A DNA stretch of 64,000 nt from Planctomycetaceae bacterium (GTDB lineage: Bacteria > Planctomycetota > Planctomycetia > Pirellulales > Pirellulaceae): NCBI GenBank assembly GCA_024642205.1, contig JAHEBQ010000031.1, forward strand, positions 1 through 64,000. Reading direction: 5' to 3'. The translations under genes were made by a program, and so were the position numbers. The notes beneath the pieces are model-generated. The model was given only the letters and a program-made list of their open reading frames with translations, was not told the origin of the DNA and ran no database searches. Below, piece by piece: positions 18,967-28,785 of the stretch (position 1 is its first letter; every line of letters starts with the position of its first letter).

Positions 18967-20040
18967 ATGCGCGAAATGCTCGATGAAAAACTCAAGCGAT
19001 TTGAAGAACTTGAGCAACAACTTAGCGATCCTGAAGTTCAGTCGAATTCGTCCAGGATGGCTGCCGTCGCGCGCGAGCACGGTTCGTTGGCCAAGCTTGC
19101 GACCAAGTATCGTCGCTTCACCGAAATTCTCAACGAGATTGAAGGCGTTCGCGAAATGGCCGACTCCAGTGACTCCGACGAGCGTGAAATGGCGGAAGAC
19201 GAATTGCAACAACTGCTGGAAAAACGCGAGGAACTTTGGGACGAGTTACTGGAAATGACGATTGGGGGGGAAGACGCGAACCGTTCGCGATGCGTGATGG
19301 AAATTCGCGCCGGGACCGGCGGCGATGAAGCGGCCCTGTTTGCGAGAAACCTGTACGAAATGTACATGAAACATTGCGAAATCAAGGGCTGGAAATTCAC
19401 CACGCTAGATTCCAGCCCCACAGAACTGGGCGGATTCAAAGAGGTCACGATCTCGATCGAAGGTGAAGGCTGCTATCGCGAGCTGCAGTACGAAAGCGGC
19501 GGCCACCGCGTCCAGCGTGTCCCGGATACGGAAACCAAGGGCCGTGTCCATACATCGGCGGCGACCGTCGCCGTGTTGCCTGAACCCGAAGATGTGGAAA
19601 TCGACCTCAAGCCCGAAGATTACGATGTCGAGCGCTACGCAGCCAGCAGTGGCCCCGGCGGCCAACACGTAAACAAGACGGCCTCAGCGATCCGAATCAC
19701 GCATCACGCGACCGGCGTTGTGGTGAAATGTTTTGAGGAACGGTCCCAGCACAAGAACCTCGCCAAGGGAATGCGGATTCTCAAATCGAAGCTTTACGAC
19801 CACTTTCAACGACAAGAGAACCAGCAACGTGCGGACCAGCGAAAAAGTCTGGTTGGTTCAGGCGACCGCAGTCAGCGAATTCGCACTTATAATTTTCCAG
19901 AAAACCGCGTCAGTGACCATCGAATCAATTTGACTTTGTATAAGCTCGATCAGATCATTGCGGGATCGCTTCAATTCCTGACCGACGCCTTGATTGATCA
20001 CGATCGACAAACCTTGCGTTCGTCCATGTCGTTGGAATGA
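18967..20040 (+). CDS. prfA: Peptide chain release factor 1
   Basis: RF1 ends translation at UAA and UAG. The 357 residues carry the GGQ motif in [14 protein letters not shown] (residues 231-233), which enters the peptidyl transferase centre. The tripeptide anticodon-like region is VPDTET, a PxT motif as in RF1, not the SPF of RF2, and [12 protein letters not shown] follows. The ATG at 18967 gives the usual N-terminal coiled coil, while an upstream in-frame start would add 12 odd residues. The prmC gene, whose product methylates this GGQ glutamine, follows by 93 bases. Confidence 0.96.
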   Translation: MREMLDEKLKRFEELEQQLSDPEVQSNSSRMAAVAREHGSLAKLATKYRRFTEILNEIEGVREMADSSDSDEREMAEDELQQLLEKREELWDELLEMTIGGEDANRSRCVMEIRAGTGGDEAALFARNLYEMYMKHCEIKGWKFTTLDSSPTELGGFKEVTISIEGEGCYRELQYESGGHRVQRVPDTETKGRVHTSAATVAVLPEPEDVEIDLKPEDYDVERYAASSGPGGQHVNKTASAIRITHHATGVVVKCFEERSQHKNLAKGMRILKSKLYDHFQRQENQQRADQRKSLVGSGDRSQRIRTYNFPENRVSDHRINLTLYKLDQIIAGSLQFLTDALIDHDRQTLRSSMSLE

Positions 20041-20133
20041 TGCAACCTGATTGTTGCGTAACGTTGAGCAATCCGGAGTTTCCCAACTCGTTTCCGAAAT
20101 CAGACGGCGACCCAACCGCCCGGCAAAATTAGC

Positions 20134-21039
20134 ATGTCAGAGACCACTGAACAGCAATGGACGATTCAACGGCTGCTGGACTGGACATCGGAATACTTCG
20201 CCAAATCGACGATTGGCAACGCACGGCTGGAAGCCGAAGTTCTTCTCGCCGAAGCCCTCAATTGCCAACGAATTGATCTTTATACGCGATTCGATGAATT
20301 GCCTGATCCGGACCGACTGGCCACATTTCGAGCCTGGGTTAAACGGCGTGGGGCAGGGGAGCCGGTCGCCTACATCGTCGGCCACCGAGAGTTCTATTCG
20401 CTTCGATTTGCAGTCGACGCGAACGTTCTGATCCCACGACCCGAAACCGAACATGTTGTGGTCGCCGCGGTCGAATTCGCCAAGTCGCTTGACGCCCGTC
20501 CCATCCGGATTATTGACGTTGGAACCGGAAGCGGTTGCATCGCGGTGACGTTGGCGACGCAAATTGAACATTGCAAGATCGCGGCAACCGATGTTTCCGA
20601 GGGGGCGCTGGCAGTCGCCCGAGCCAACGTGGCATCGCACGCAGTGGAAGATAAAGTCAAGTTGTTTCAAGGCGATTTGCTCAATGCACTTCCCCACGGA
20701 AGTCAGCCGGTGCATATGATTGTCAGTAATCCGCCCTACATTGGTCGACTCGAGATCGAGACCGTTGATGATCAAGTCAAATCTCACGAGCCAGCGATTG
20801 CACTTTTTTCCGGTGACCACGGTACCGAAATTATTGAGCAACTGATTCAGCAAGCGCCTCGTTATTTACTGCCTGGCGGAAGACTGATTTTTGAAACCAG
20901 CCCGATTGTGATGGAAAAATGCCTCAGACTGGTTCAGTCCAACCCGGCGTTTGCCAGTGTCAGCGTTGACAAGGATTACAGTGGTCTGCCGCGGGTCGTC
21001 GTGGCGACGAGAGCTGACCAGCTATGCGACGACGGTTAG
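20134..21039 (+). CDS. prmC: Release factor glutamine methyltransferase
   Basis: PrmC (HemK) methylates the Gln of the release factor GGQ motif using S-adenosylmethionine. The 301 residues have the N-terminal helical domain, YIVGHREFYSLRF (80-92), PRPETEHVV, SAM motif I IIDVGTGSGCIAVTL (127-140) and the catalytic NPPYI (199-203). It lies directly downstream of prfA. Its 3' end overlaps the convergent Xer recombinase gene by four bases, so transcription of the two meets head-on. Confidence 0.95.
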   Translation: MSETTEQQWTIQRLLDWTSEYFAKSTIGNARLEAEVLLAEALNCQRIDLYTRFDELPDPDRLATFRAWVKRRGAGEPVAYIVGHREFYSLRFAVDANVLIPRPETEHVVVAAVEFAKSLDARPIRIIDVGTGSGCIAVTLATQIEHCKIAATDVSEGALAVARANVASHAVEDKVKLFQGDLLNALPHGSQPVHMIVSNPPYIGRLEIETVDDQVKSHEPAIALFSGDHGTEIIEQLIQQAPRYLLPGGRLIFETSPIVMEKCLRLVQSNPAFASVSVDKDYSGLPRVVVATRADQLCDDG

Positions 21040-21986
21040 GCGCGGGGATGAAACTGGTTGTGAACTTTTTTCAGGCGCGTTTGATCGACATGGGTGTAGA
21101 TTTGAGTTGTGGCAATACTGGCATGTCCCAGCATCTCCTGAACCTGTCGCAGGTCCGCACCGCCGGCCAGTAAATGGGTGGCAAAACTGTGACGGAGCGT
21201 GTGGGGACTGATGGAAACCGACACGTCAGTGATCAGGGCGTACTTCTTGACAAGCTCCCAGATGGCTTCCCGCCGCAAGCGGCGACCGCTGCGTGAAAGG
21301 AACAGCCAATCGGTTTCATTCGACCGGACCGACTCGAGTCGTGGTCGCTGTTTCTCAAGATAGGCCGAGACGGTTTCGATCGCCCCATCGCCGAGCGGAA
21401 CCATCCGCTGTTTGCCTCCCTTACCGTGGCATTTGCAGAACCGTTCCTTCAGGTGGAGGTCCCTCAAACACAAGTTGGACACCTCGGAAGCACGGCATCC
21501 GGTTGCGTACAGCATTTCCAGCAGCGCGCGGTCCCGGTAATAATAGACTTCAATCCGCTTGGGCCCATGAAGAAATCGCTCAACTTCCCGGGGCGACATT
21601 ACCGATGGCACACGTTGCCAGAGTTTCTGGCTGCCCAGCAATTCGACTTTGTTGTCGACCAGCACGCCTTCGAGTTGAAGGTACCGAAAGAACATTTTGA
21701 CGGCGACAACATGCCGGGCAATAGACGTTGGTGCAAGGTTTTGTGATGCCAGGAAACCGACGAAGTCCGACAGCTCGGCAATGGTCAGACGGGTAATACT
21801 CCGTTGGCCCAACCACTCGGTAAAGCGCCGCATGTCACGGCTGTAGGCCAGGACCGTATTCTCGGCGAGACGGCATTCGGTCCGCAGATAAACGGTATAG
21901 GCTTCGCGCCAACGAAGCGTGGTTCCGTCACCGCCCCGTGGACCTGGCTTGAGTTGCCGAAGTTGTCCTTTTTTGAGCTTCTTCAT
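21036..21986 (-). CDS. xerD: Tyrosine site-specific recombinase XerC/XerD
   Basis: The 316-residue protein has a SAM-like N-terminal core-binding domain and a C-terminal catalytic domain with the full active site: Arg165 in ATGCRASEVS, Lys189 in HGKGGKQR, His262 and Arg265 in PHTLRHSFATHLL, His288 in LGHAS and Tyr297 in IYTHVD. Xer proteins resolve chromosome dimers at dif during division. The spacing and motifs are of the housekeeping Xer type, not a phage integrase. XerC versus XerD cannot be decided without comparison. The basic N-terminal extension (KKLKKGQLRQLKPGPRGG) is longer than usual. Confidence 0.9.
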   Translation of the reverse strand: MKKLKKGQLRQLKPGPRGGDGTTLRWREAYTVYLRTECRLAENTVLAYSRDMRRFTEWLGQRSITRLTIAELSDFVGFLASQNLAPTSIARHVVAVKMFFRYLQLEGVLVDNKVELLGSQKLWQRVPSVMSPREVERFLHGPKRIEVYYYRDRALLEMLYATGCRASEVSNLCLRDLHLKERFCKCHGKGGKQRMVPLGDGAIETVSAYLEKQRPRLESVRSNETDWLFLSRSGRRLRREAIWELVKKYALITDVSVSISPHTLRHSFATHLLAGGADLRQVQEMLGHASIATTQIYTHVDQTRLKKVHNQFHPRA

Positions 21987-22162
21987 GGGAACCGGCCAAA
22001 CAAACGCGTGGGAAACCGCTGCCTACGTGTTTATTCGGCTTGCCGGCATGGAGACCGGCAATGAAGACGGAAAAAGTCGATTCTGCGGAGAACCGGAAGG
22101 ATTAAACGGCACAATTGCCACAACTTACCGGGGAACGCTGACAGGGTTCCCGCAGCGCCTGA

Positions 22163-22657
22163 TCAGCTACCCTTCTTGGCGTCCTTGAACTTGACTTTCT
22201 GGATCAGTTTCTTGACGCTGCCGTCCTGTTGAATGCGACCGGAGACCGCTTCAATGGCCTTGACGGTGTACGAGTACTTGAGGTTGTAAGCGATTTCAAA
22301 TTCAACTTCGGTTTCCGAGGCTTTTTCGGGATCGCCTTCACCGGCCAGCCGTTCCTCCACGATCCGTGTCAATTCCTGGTACATCGTGATTTCGTTCAGC
22401 GTCTCATTGTCATCGACCACGATACTTGCAATGTTGCCGTTTTCACCCGCCAACAACCGCACGGTGATCAGATCGGGAAGCTCGACGTCCAGTGAATCCG
22501 CACTTTCGGAAGCCAGCGGCATTTTGATATTGAAATCGCCTTCCATCGCGACGATCTTGAATGTCATGATAAAGAAGACCAACAACTGGAACACGATATC
22601 AATCATCGCAGTCATGTTGAGTTTGATTTCTTCTGGATCGGAGACTTCCATCCGCAT
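22163..22657 (-). CDS. ExbD/TolR-family protein (second copy in operon)
   Basis: ExbD proteins sit in the inner membrane with a single helix and form an ion-driven motor with ExbB. This 164-residue product has LNMTAMIDIVFQLLVFF, in which the Asp of MIDIVF is the family proton-carrying residue. A longer periplasmic domain follows, with an acidic stretch and a Lys-rich tail (KLIQKVKFKDAKKG). The ATG at 22657 was chosen because the upstream extension is basic and unlike the family. It is the last gene of the TPR-TPR-ExbB-ExbD-ExbD operon, 13 bases after the first ExbD. Confidence 0.88.
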   Translation of the reverse strand: MRMEVSDPEEIKLNMTAMIDIVFQLLVFFIMTFKIVAMEGDFNIKMPLASESADSLDVELPDLITVRLLAGENGNIASIVVDDNETLNEITMYQELTRIVEERLAGEGDPEKASETEVEFEIAYNLKYSYTVKAIEAVSGRIQQDGSVKKLIQKVKFKDAKKGS

Positions 22658-22670
22658 GAGATACTTCCTG

Positions 22671-23114
22671 CTAGTTGATTTTTTCTTTGACACGCAAGCT
22701 GAAACTCTGCAGCTCGGCTTCCTGGCATTTCGCAATCAACTCCTGCACAAGCCCCGTAGGTGTGTCTTCGTGCGAGCGAATGATGACAGCGATATCGGCA
22801 GGATTGTCCACGCCTTCCCGTTTGGCCGAGTTGACTTGACGAATGAGGATGGGATCCATCCGTTCGATCTGGGTTCGCTGACCTTCAAAAATGACTTCGC
22901 CCGCCGGTTCGAGGTTCAAGATAACCTGATAGTCAGGACGAACCTCCGGTGGAACGGCCAAGACGCTGCTGGGAAGGGTGATCTCCTCGGCGCGATCGAC
23001 TTCGGAAAAATTGATCAACAACATGAAAAATGCGATCAACTGAAACGTCATATCGATCATCGGCGTCAAATCGCCTTCGAGAATCTGACAGCTTTTCGTG
23101 TTTCTTAATCTCAT
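22671..23114 (-). CDS. ExbD/TolR-family protein (first copy in operon)
   Basis: The 147-residue product begins with a short cytoplasmic segment, then LEGDLTPMIDMTFQLIAFFM, the family helix with its essential Asp, and a periplasmic domain that includes IAVIIRSHEDTPTGLVQELI. It is distinct in sequence from the neighbouring ExbD, so the motor may contain an ExbD heteromer. It follows the ExbB gene by 36 bases on the same strand. Confidence 0.9.
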   Translation of the reverse strand: MRLRNTKSCQILEGDLTPMIDMTFQLIAFFMLLINFSEVDRAEEITLPSSVLAVPPEVRPDYQVILNLEPAGEVIFEGQRTQIERMDPILIRQVNSAKREGVDNPADIAVIIRSHEDTPTGLVQELIAKCQEAELQSFSLRVKEKIN

Positions 23115-23150
23115 GGTACCACCGTTACGGCTGACGGGCTTGAAATCGAG

Positions 23151-23957
23151 TCAGTCTTTTTTCTTGCCGACTTTCTCGAATCTTCCCATCAAGTTTTCAC
23201 TGGTGATCCCTACCTCCAGAACCAAACGCTGCACACGGTTTCGAAGGATGTTGTACGCCGCGATCGCTGGAATGGCGATGGCCAGACCAATCAATGTTGT
23301 CAACAACGCCGTTGAAATACCTTCGGCGAGTTTGTTTGGGTCCGGCGTTCCACCACCATTGGCAATCTCGTAAAACGCATTGATCATCCCATGGACGGTT
23401 CCGAACAGCCCGATCATCGGGCTGATGGTGCCGATCAATGCGAGGTAGCTTAGCCGGTGGTCGAGTTTCATATTTTCTTCCGCACCAACCTCCTGCATTG
23501 CCATCACCGCGTGCTGGTAGCTGCTGGAGAGTTTTGCCAGACCGGCTGAAAGCACGTTTCCCAGGAACGACTCATCTGTTTTTGCCAGCTCGTAGGCTTC
23601 CTGGTACTGCTTTTCATCCAGATGAGCCTCGAATCCATCGACCAGATGTTGGGGGCAGACATATTCGCGTCGGGCTGATAGCACGTTCATGATGAACAGG
23701 GCAACGAGAATGAACGAAAGAGAGAGAAAGACGAGGATGTAAAACCAACCCAGCGATTTCACCAACCATCCCAGCAGCGACTCTTCGGCGGGATTGGAAG
23801 CGACGGCATCGTTGACCTCCTGGGCAAAAACCATGGTGCCGGAATCAAGAATCGGTGAGGAAATCGCGAACATGGCAAATGCGATCGAAAACACGAGAGC
23901 CCGGGGTGCCCACTGAAAGACAACACCGCTGATGTTCGATCGAATAATTAACTGCAT
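23151..23957 (-). CDS. ExbB/TolQ/MotA-family proton channel protein
   Basis: The 268-residue protein has an N-terminal hydrophobic segment that looks like a signal peptide ending near MVFAQ. A helix follows at about 65-90 (FYILVFLSLSFILVALFIM), then a cytoplasmic region of about 80 residues. Two further helices carry IGTISPMIGLFGTVHGMINAF and ISTALLTTLIGLAIAIPAIAAYN, the diagnostic pore helices. It would form a pentamer around the ExbD helices and convert proton flow into movement of periplasmic domains. A signal-peptide-like extra segment is uncommon in proteobacterial ExbB. Confidence 0.92.
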   Translation of the reverse strand: MQLIIRSNISGVVFQWAPRALVFSIAFAMFAISSPILDSGTMVFAQEVNDAVASNPAEESLLGWLVKSLGWFYILVFLSLSFILVALFIMNVLSARREYVCPQHLVDGFEAHLDEKQYQEAYELAKTDESFLGNVLSAGLAKLSSSYQHAVMAMQEVGAEENMKLDHRLSYLALIGTISPMIGLFGTVHGMINAFYEIANGGGTPDPNKLAEGISTALLTTLIGLAIAIPAIAAYNILRNRVQRLVLEVGITSENLMGRFEKVGKKKD

Positions 23958-24064
23958 AGCGTGCTATCTCCAAAAGGCCTGTCGATTCATATTCGTAATT
24001 CCCATTTTGACGGGAGATTAATTGTAGTCACCCGCCCAACCCTTGATACCCGCCAAGAACGTGT

Positions 24065-25135
24065 TTACAGCTTTCCAGCCCAGTACGAATTCCGGTACCG
24101 GGTTTTGAGTGTATCCCGAGCCAGGCTGGCCCGGTCCGTCTCGTCGAGCTGGAGCCAGATATTGGCCAGCCGAAACAGCGCTTCGGCGTGAGGTTCTGAC
24201 TCGGTGGCAAACAGCAGCTCGGTATGGAGGTAGGCCGTCCGAGCCTCTTTGAGCTGTCCTGATTTTTCGTAAAGTGCTCCAAGCGCGTTATAAAGATGGG
24301 CAAACAAAATTTTGTTGTCCGAATTTTCCCTGGCGATCAGTTCGTTAATCGCCTGAAGACCTTCGGCAACGTTTCCCTGCATGCCCGCCAGACGGGCTTT
24401 TTCGCAAATGGCCAGTTGCTTGTAAGTCTGCGTGAGATCGTCGTTGGAATTGACCGCCAATATCGAATCAAAGGCCGATTCCGCGTCTGTCAACTTGTCA
24501 GTTTCCAAGAGCATTTTTCCAAGTTGAAACTGCCCCTTCAATTGATACTCCGGCCAGGAACACTGGGCGAGTTTTTGAAACTCAACGGCGGCAAGTTCCG
24601 GTCGACCGATGGCGAAAAGCAGTTTCCCATATTGTTCGATTGCCGGATAAAGTTGCAGACTGTCTCCGTGTTCGGAAATAAATTCACCGACCAGTTTACC
24701 GGCAACCTGCGGTACGACACTCCCTCCATTGAGCGACATTTGAGAATTCGAAAAAGCACGAATGAAGTCAATTTCCGACTTGATCGGTTGCGAAACCCGG
24801 CCGGCATCGATTTTTGCCAGTTCTTCGATTGCATCCGAGAATTGACCTGTGTCCATCTGCTCACGAGCCCGGTTCAGCTCATTCGGTTCTTTGGCAAAAA
24901 ACAATCGTTTGATTTCCGCAGCCGGGATCTGTTTTCCATCGATCTTCGCACCTTCGGGAGTGACATCGGTGAGCTTTCCACTCACCTTGACCGCACGACC
25001 GTTGGACTTCAATTGATAAATCGCGTCCTGAGAACTGGCTCGCCCAGGCCCCCAAAGAACGGCGACCATGAAACATCCAATGATCAGCGCATCGGCACGA
25101 AAGCAGTCAACTGTTGTCTTGTGCATCAGTATCAT
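24065..25135 (-). CDS. Secreted TPR-repeat protein in the ExbB/ExbD operon
   Basis: The 356-residue product has an N-terminal hydrophobic segment (ALIIGCFMVAVLWGPG) likely to be a signal peptide or anchor. A small domain follows (AIYQLKSNGRAVKVSGKL, then DGKQIPAAEIKRLFF) and then tandem TPR-like helix pairs from about residue 85 to the end, for example QFQLGKMLLETDKLTDAESAF and LYNALGALYEKSGQLKEARTAY. TPR domains bind partner proteins. It is 107 bases before exbB on the same strand and 83 bases after the larger TPR gene, so it is probably a periplasmic accessory of that motor. No enzyme motif is seen. Confidence 0.8.
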   Translation of the reverse strand: MILMHKTTVDCFRADALIIGCFMVAVLWGPGRASSQDAIYQLKSNGRAVKVSGKLTDVTPEGAKIDGKQIPAAEIKRLFFAKEPNELNRAREQMDTGQFSDAIEELAKIDAGRVSQPIKSEIDFIRAFSNSQMSLNGGSVVPQVAGKLVGEFISEHGDSLQLYPAIEQYGKLLFAIGRPELAAVEFQKLAQCSWPEYQLKGQFQLGKMLLETDKLTDAESAFDSILAVNSNDDLTQTYKQLAICEKARLAGMQGNVAEGLQAINELIARENSDNKILFAHLYNALGALYEKSGQLKEARTAYLHTELLFATESEPHAEALFRLANIWLQLDETDRASLARDTLKTRYRNSYWAGKL

Positions 25136-25218
25136 CTAAATCACTCTCAAAACTGTTCATTGTAAATCGCTGGAGCCGGCGTCCTGGCGATTGCGACGAC
25201 AAGGATTGCCTGGGGTCG

Positions 25219-28200
25219 CTACAGGGACGTCTGGTTGATCCGGGCTTCGATCGCTTCGAATTTCTGTTTCCATTTTTCGCTTCCATGAAAGGTCGGGTCA
25301 CGCTTCCTTTCTTTCACTATTTCATTGCCAGCTGCTTTGATTGCACCGGCATTTTTCGTCATGATGCCGTATTCCAGGCGACACTCGACAACATGGTAAA
25401 GCGCCTGGTAAAAGGTGTCCCGGTAAGCGACATTGCTGCGGGTTGCCAGGGCAATCTTCTCCCAGCCCCAGATTAGCTTGATGGATCGCCTGGATTTCGG
25501 ATCCTGGTAAGGCTCGCCACCCTTGACTGCTTCAATGTATCGCTTGGGACCTCCGTTGACGCGACCCCACAACTGTAACGTTTCCGCCGCATCAATCTGA
25601 ATCGATAGCGCATTGGGACTGGACTTCAGGATTTCAACAAACTGGGAGATGGCTTGTTCGTACTGTCCGCTGCCTCGCTGGGCAAGCGCTCGTTGACGCT
25701 TGAGTTCGACCAACATCGCGCTCTCCTGGGGATCGCCCTTGAAACCCATTCCTTCCGCCCGTGTGAGTGCGTTCACTGCTTGTGCATACATTTCAAGAGC
25801 CTCTGAATCGAGTCCGGATTGGGCAAGTGACTCGGCCACGCCCAACAAAGTCGACCCGGCCCAGAGAACCGTTTTGGAATCGGTGGATTCCTTTTCGATT
25901 GAACCGAGAAAATTGGACAGCGACAAACCAAATTTCTTCTTTTTGGCCGGATCGGTGAGCGTCTGGAAATTTTCTTTCAGCTCTTTGGCAATTAACTGGT
26001 AAATCGCTGCAACCCGGTCGCGATCCCTGGGGTCGTTACTGGACTTCAATTCGTCTCGCATGGTGTTGATGATCCCAGCAGCCTTGTCGACCCACTTCTG
26101 CTGATCCGAACTGCCTTCCATCGCGGCCAAATACGATTTGATTGCCGTTTTATACGTCTCCCGCCGATAGATTTCCGCCATGGGCGAATTGGTAATCGCC
26201 GGATGCTGCTGCTTCAGCAAATCAAGCGGTGCAATCGGGGCGGTCTCAAGCTGGGCAATCGCCAGTTCAACCTGATCTGCTTGAATCCGGGCATCCACAA
26301 GCAACAAGGCAGCCAGCGCAGTATCGTAGTCGAGCTGATCGACGGAAACGCCTTTGATTCCTTCGTCCATGTATTTTGTCGCATCTTCGAGCAGCGTCGC
26401 CATGGCTGCCGCGTCGGGATTTTCCGACGCCGATTTCGCCTTGTAGTCAAACCAGATCCGTTGACCCAGACGAATTCCTATCGAATTACGATACGGGGCA
26501 TCCGATGGAATCTGTTCGAAGTAGCGTTTGGCCAAATCAAAATCTCGTTGATTGAGCGCCAAACGGGTCATGGTGCTGGCGGCGGCAGCAGCTTCGTTCG
26601 AACCTGGCCATCGCAACAACACGGAGTCGCAAGCTTTCGTCAATCGGTTGCGCTCAAAGGCCTTGTCGTCATCTTTCGCTTGATCCAACATGATCGAATA
26701 ACTTTGAATCATCAGCGTCATGGCTTGTCGAGTCCCATCTACGTTGGGATATTTCGACAACAGAAATTCACCAATCAGCGCGGCCTCGATGTAGTGTTCC
26801 GTCGCGAAATAACAGTAACATTGGAAATACCTGATGTTATTGATATCCGCACGAACCGTTGAGTCGTCCGCCAGGCTCAAAGCAAGATCAAACATTTCTA
26901 ATGCTGACTGACTCTGTTCCGCGACCTGATTCGACAATTCGTTGTACTGTTGCTCCCAAGCGGATTTTTCTGTGGCATCAACGGTCTTGAGCTGAATTTT
27001 GAGTGCCCGGGCGTCACTCAATGTCGTTTCCAGTACTCCAACAATGTCCTTCCCTTTTTGACGCGCTTCTTCAAACGAAGCCGGTGGCTTTGCGTCCGGA
27101 TCGGCAACTTCGGCGATCCCGACGTCCCATTCCGAAAGCAACTGGCTTGCCCGGTCCCGGTAGGGGTTGGGAACTCGTGCGACATTGCGCAGGACCTTGG
27201 CCGCAGCCCGCTCCATCTGTTTCGAATCGCTGTTGGATTTGGGTCCGCCCTGGGATTTGATCTCGGCAGCTTTGGCGTATTGAGCGATTGCAAACTCCAT
27301 CTGAACTCGCAACCAATCCGGTTGGCGGACCTCGACTTTATTTAGCGCCGTAACCGCCGGCTCCAAACGTGCGACGACTTCATTGAAAGGGTAGGGCTCG
27401 ATCCGTTCCCAGCATTCGGTCGCCAACACAAAAGCTTCCAGCTTGACGGGCTTCAAGACGCTGTTATCTCCCAATGCGAATATCTCGTCCAACAGGTTGA
27501 GTGCAACCCGATGCTCGCCCAATTTGTGACTGCAACGGGCAGAATAAACGCAGGAATTCAATCCAGCCAGGTACTTGGGGTATGCATCCCAAACTCTCTT
27601 GTACTCGTCACGAGCACTTGTCAGCAGTTCCTGGCGTTTGCTGCTGCCCTCTTGAAAAGTATCTGCCAACTGCTCGGTAACTTTCGGTATGCTGGCACGG
27701 ACCTGGGTATACGTCGCCTGAAACTGATTGCGGTTGCGAGTCGTGGAAGGGTCCTCGGGATCAATCTTGATCGCGTCGGGACTGTTGGGATCGATCAATC
27801 GTCTGATCTGATCTTTGGCTTTCTGGTAACTTTCCAGCGCTCCTTCCAGATTCGTTCTGGCTTTGACGAATAACTCGTCTTTTTCGCTGGCAGTCAAACG
27901 GTCGGACTCCGACTGTTTCACATAAATATTGGATCGCCGATACAGCAGGTTGCCCTGGTAGTGCAGTGTCCGGGCCGAAACTTCAAGAGCTTGATTACCT
28001 GCTGCATATTCGGACAGCAACACCTGGGCTTGATCCAGTCGTTCCTCGACTTTTGACAAGTCGCGCATATTGACCGTACTGCCGATCATGGTTTGAGCAA
28101 GTTCAAACGGCAATGACGACTTGAATTCAGCAGATATCAGTTCACTGTTCTCAAGACTCGCCAGGTAATCAATTGCAACATCGTAATAGCCGTTGTTTCG

Positions 28201-28296
28201 CAGAGCTTCCAGAAATGCTTGAGCCGGTTCGTCAGCATTGAGCGAAGTCTGTAAAAAGCCTGCCATGATTGCAATGAGTAATGCAAGTCTCTTCAC
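25219..28296 (-). CDS. Large secreted TPR-rich protein, first gene of the ExbB/ExbD operon
   Basis: The product is 1,025 residues with a clear signal peptide (MKRLALLIAIMAGFLQTSLNA). The mature protein is almost wholly alpha-helical and looks like a long TPR superhelix: pairs such as LLYRRSNIYVKQSESDRLTA and ESLAQSGLDSEALEMYAQAV recur along its length. Such a scaffold could reach across the periplasm and bind several partners. It starts the minus-strand operon leading to a second TPR protein and the ExbB-ExbD-ExbD motor. A 9-A run and a hairpin lie in its 5' region (separate entry). The specific role is unknown. Confidence 0.82.
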   Translation of the reverse strand: MKRLALLIAIMAGFLQTSLNADEPAQAFLEALRNNGYYDVAIDYLASLENSELISAEFKSSLPFELAQTMIGSTVNMRDLSKVEERLDQAQVLLSEYAAGNQALEVSARTLHYQGNLLYRRSNIYVKQSESDRLTASEKDELFVKARTNLEGALESYQKAKDQIRRLIDPNSPDAIKIDPEDPSTTRNRNQFQATYTQVRASIPKVTEQLADTFQEGSSKRQELLTSARDEYKRVWDAYPKYLAGLNSCVYSARCSHKLGEHRVALNLLDEIFALGDNSVLKPVKLEAFVLATECWERIEPYPFNEVVARLEPAVTALNKVEVRQPDWLRVQMEFAIAQYAKAAEIKSQGGPKSNSDSKQMERAAAKVLRNVARVPNPYRDRASQLLSEWDVGIAEVADPDAKPPASFEEARQKGKDIVGVLETTLSDARALKIQLKTVDATEKSAWEQQYNELSNQVAEQSQSALEMFDLALSLADDSTVRADINNIRYFQCYCYFATEHYIEAALIGEFLLSKYPNVDGTRQAMTLMIQSYSIMLDQAKDDDKAFERNRLTKACDSVLLRWPGSNEAAAAASTMTRLALNQRDFDLAKRYFEQIPSDAPYRNSIGIRLGQRIWFDYKAKSASENPDAAAMATLLEDATKYMDEGIKGVSVDQLDYDTALAALLLVDARIQADQVELAIAQLETAPIAPLDLLKQQHPAITNSPMAEIYRRETYKTAIKSYLAAMEGSSDQQKWVDKAAGIINTMRDELKSSNDPRDRDRVAAIYQLIAKELKENFQTLTDPAKKKKFGLSLSNFLGSIEKESTDSKTVLWAGSTLLGVAESLAQSGLDSEALEMYAQAVNALTRAEGMGFKGDPQESAMLVELKRQRALAQRGSGQYEQAISQFVEILKSSPNALSIQIDAAETLQLWGRVNGGPKRYIEAVKGGEPYQDPKSRRSIKLIWGWEKIALATRSNVAYRDTFYQALYHVVECRLEYGIMTKNAGAIKAAGNEIVKERKRDPTFHGSEKWKQKFEAIEARINQTSL

Positions 28297-28785
28297 AGCC
28301 CCAAGTCCTCAAAGATAGTTTCTCGTGTCAGCAATTCGCGACGAATCGAAAACGACACCAAATGTCGATCAGCGATTTGGTCAGGAGAAACCATTTTTAA
28401 CTACGAACGCCCTTACGGCAATCGCTGAAAAAAAAATCCCCCTCAAACAACCACCGAGCCGGTGGTTCCAATCGAGAGCAAGGCTGCTTCAGGGAAGTGG
28501 GTGGAAATCTCATTGTAATAAAAATCTCGAACCCGACCGAATAAATCTCCAATTTCACTCGCGGGTTTTCGGAAATCCTCGCAACCTGATTTAATCACCC
28601 TGTTTCAACTCCGGCCTGCCTCATTCAATGGTTACACTGGCGAGCGTACAATCTTGAATGCGAATGCACGGATAATCAGTTCGATCAACATAAGGCCAGC
28701 GCATGCGGTGCAGCAGAGAATGCTTGATCATCGCCCTTTGCGACCCAATGATATGATTGTGACAGGATAACATTGAGGCAAATGA
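28297..28785. other. Divergent intergenic region with hairpin and A-run
   Basis: 489 bases between the divergent TPR operon and the plus-strand membrane pair; no gene seen. A perfect hairpin at 28449-28467 (AACCACCG, loop AGC, CGGTGGTT) is followed, on the minus strand, by a run of nine T after a 12-base gap (28436-28428). This looks like a loose intrinsic terminator or attenuator about 130-150 bases before the TPR operon start, although no gene ends upstream of it on that strand. Confidence 0.45.
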
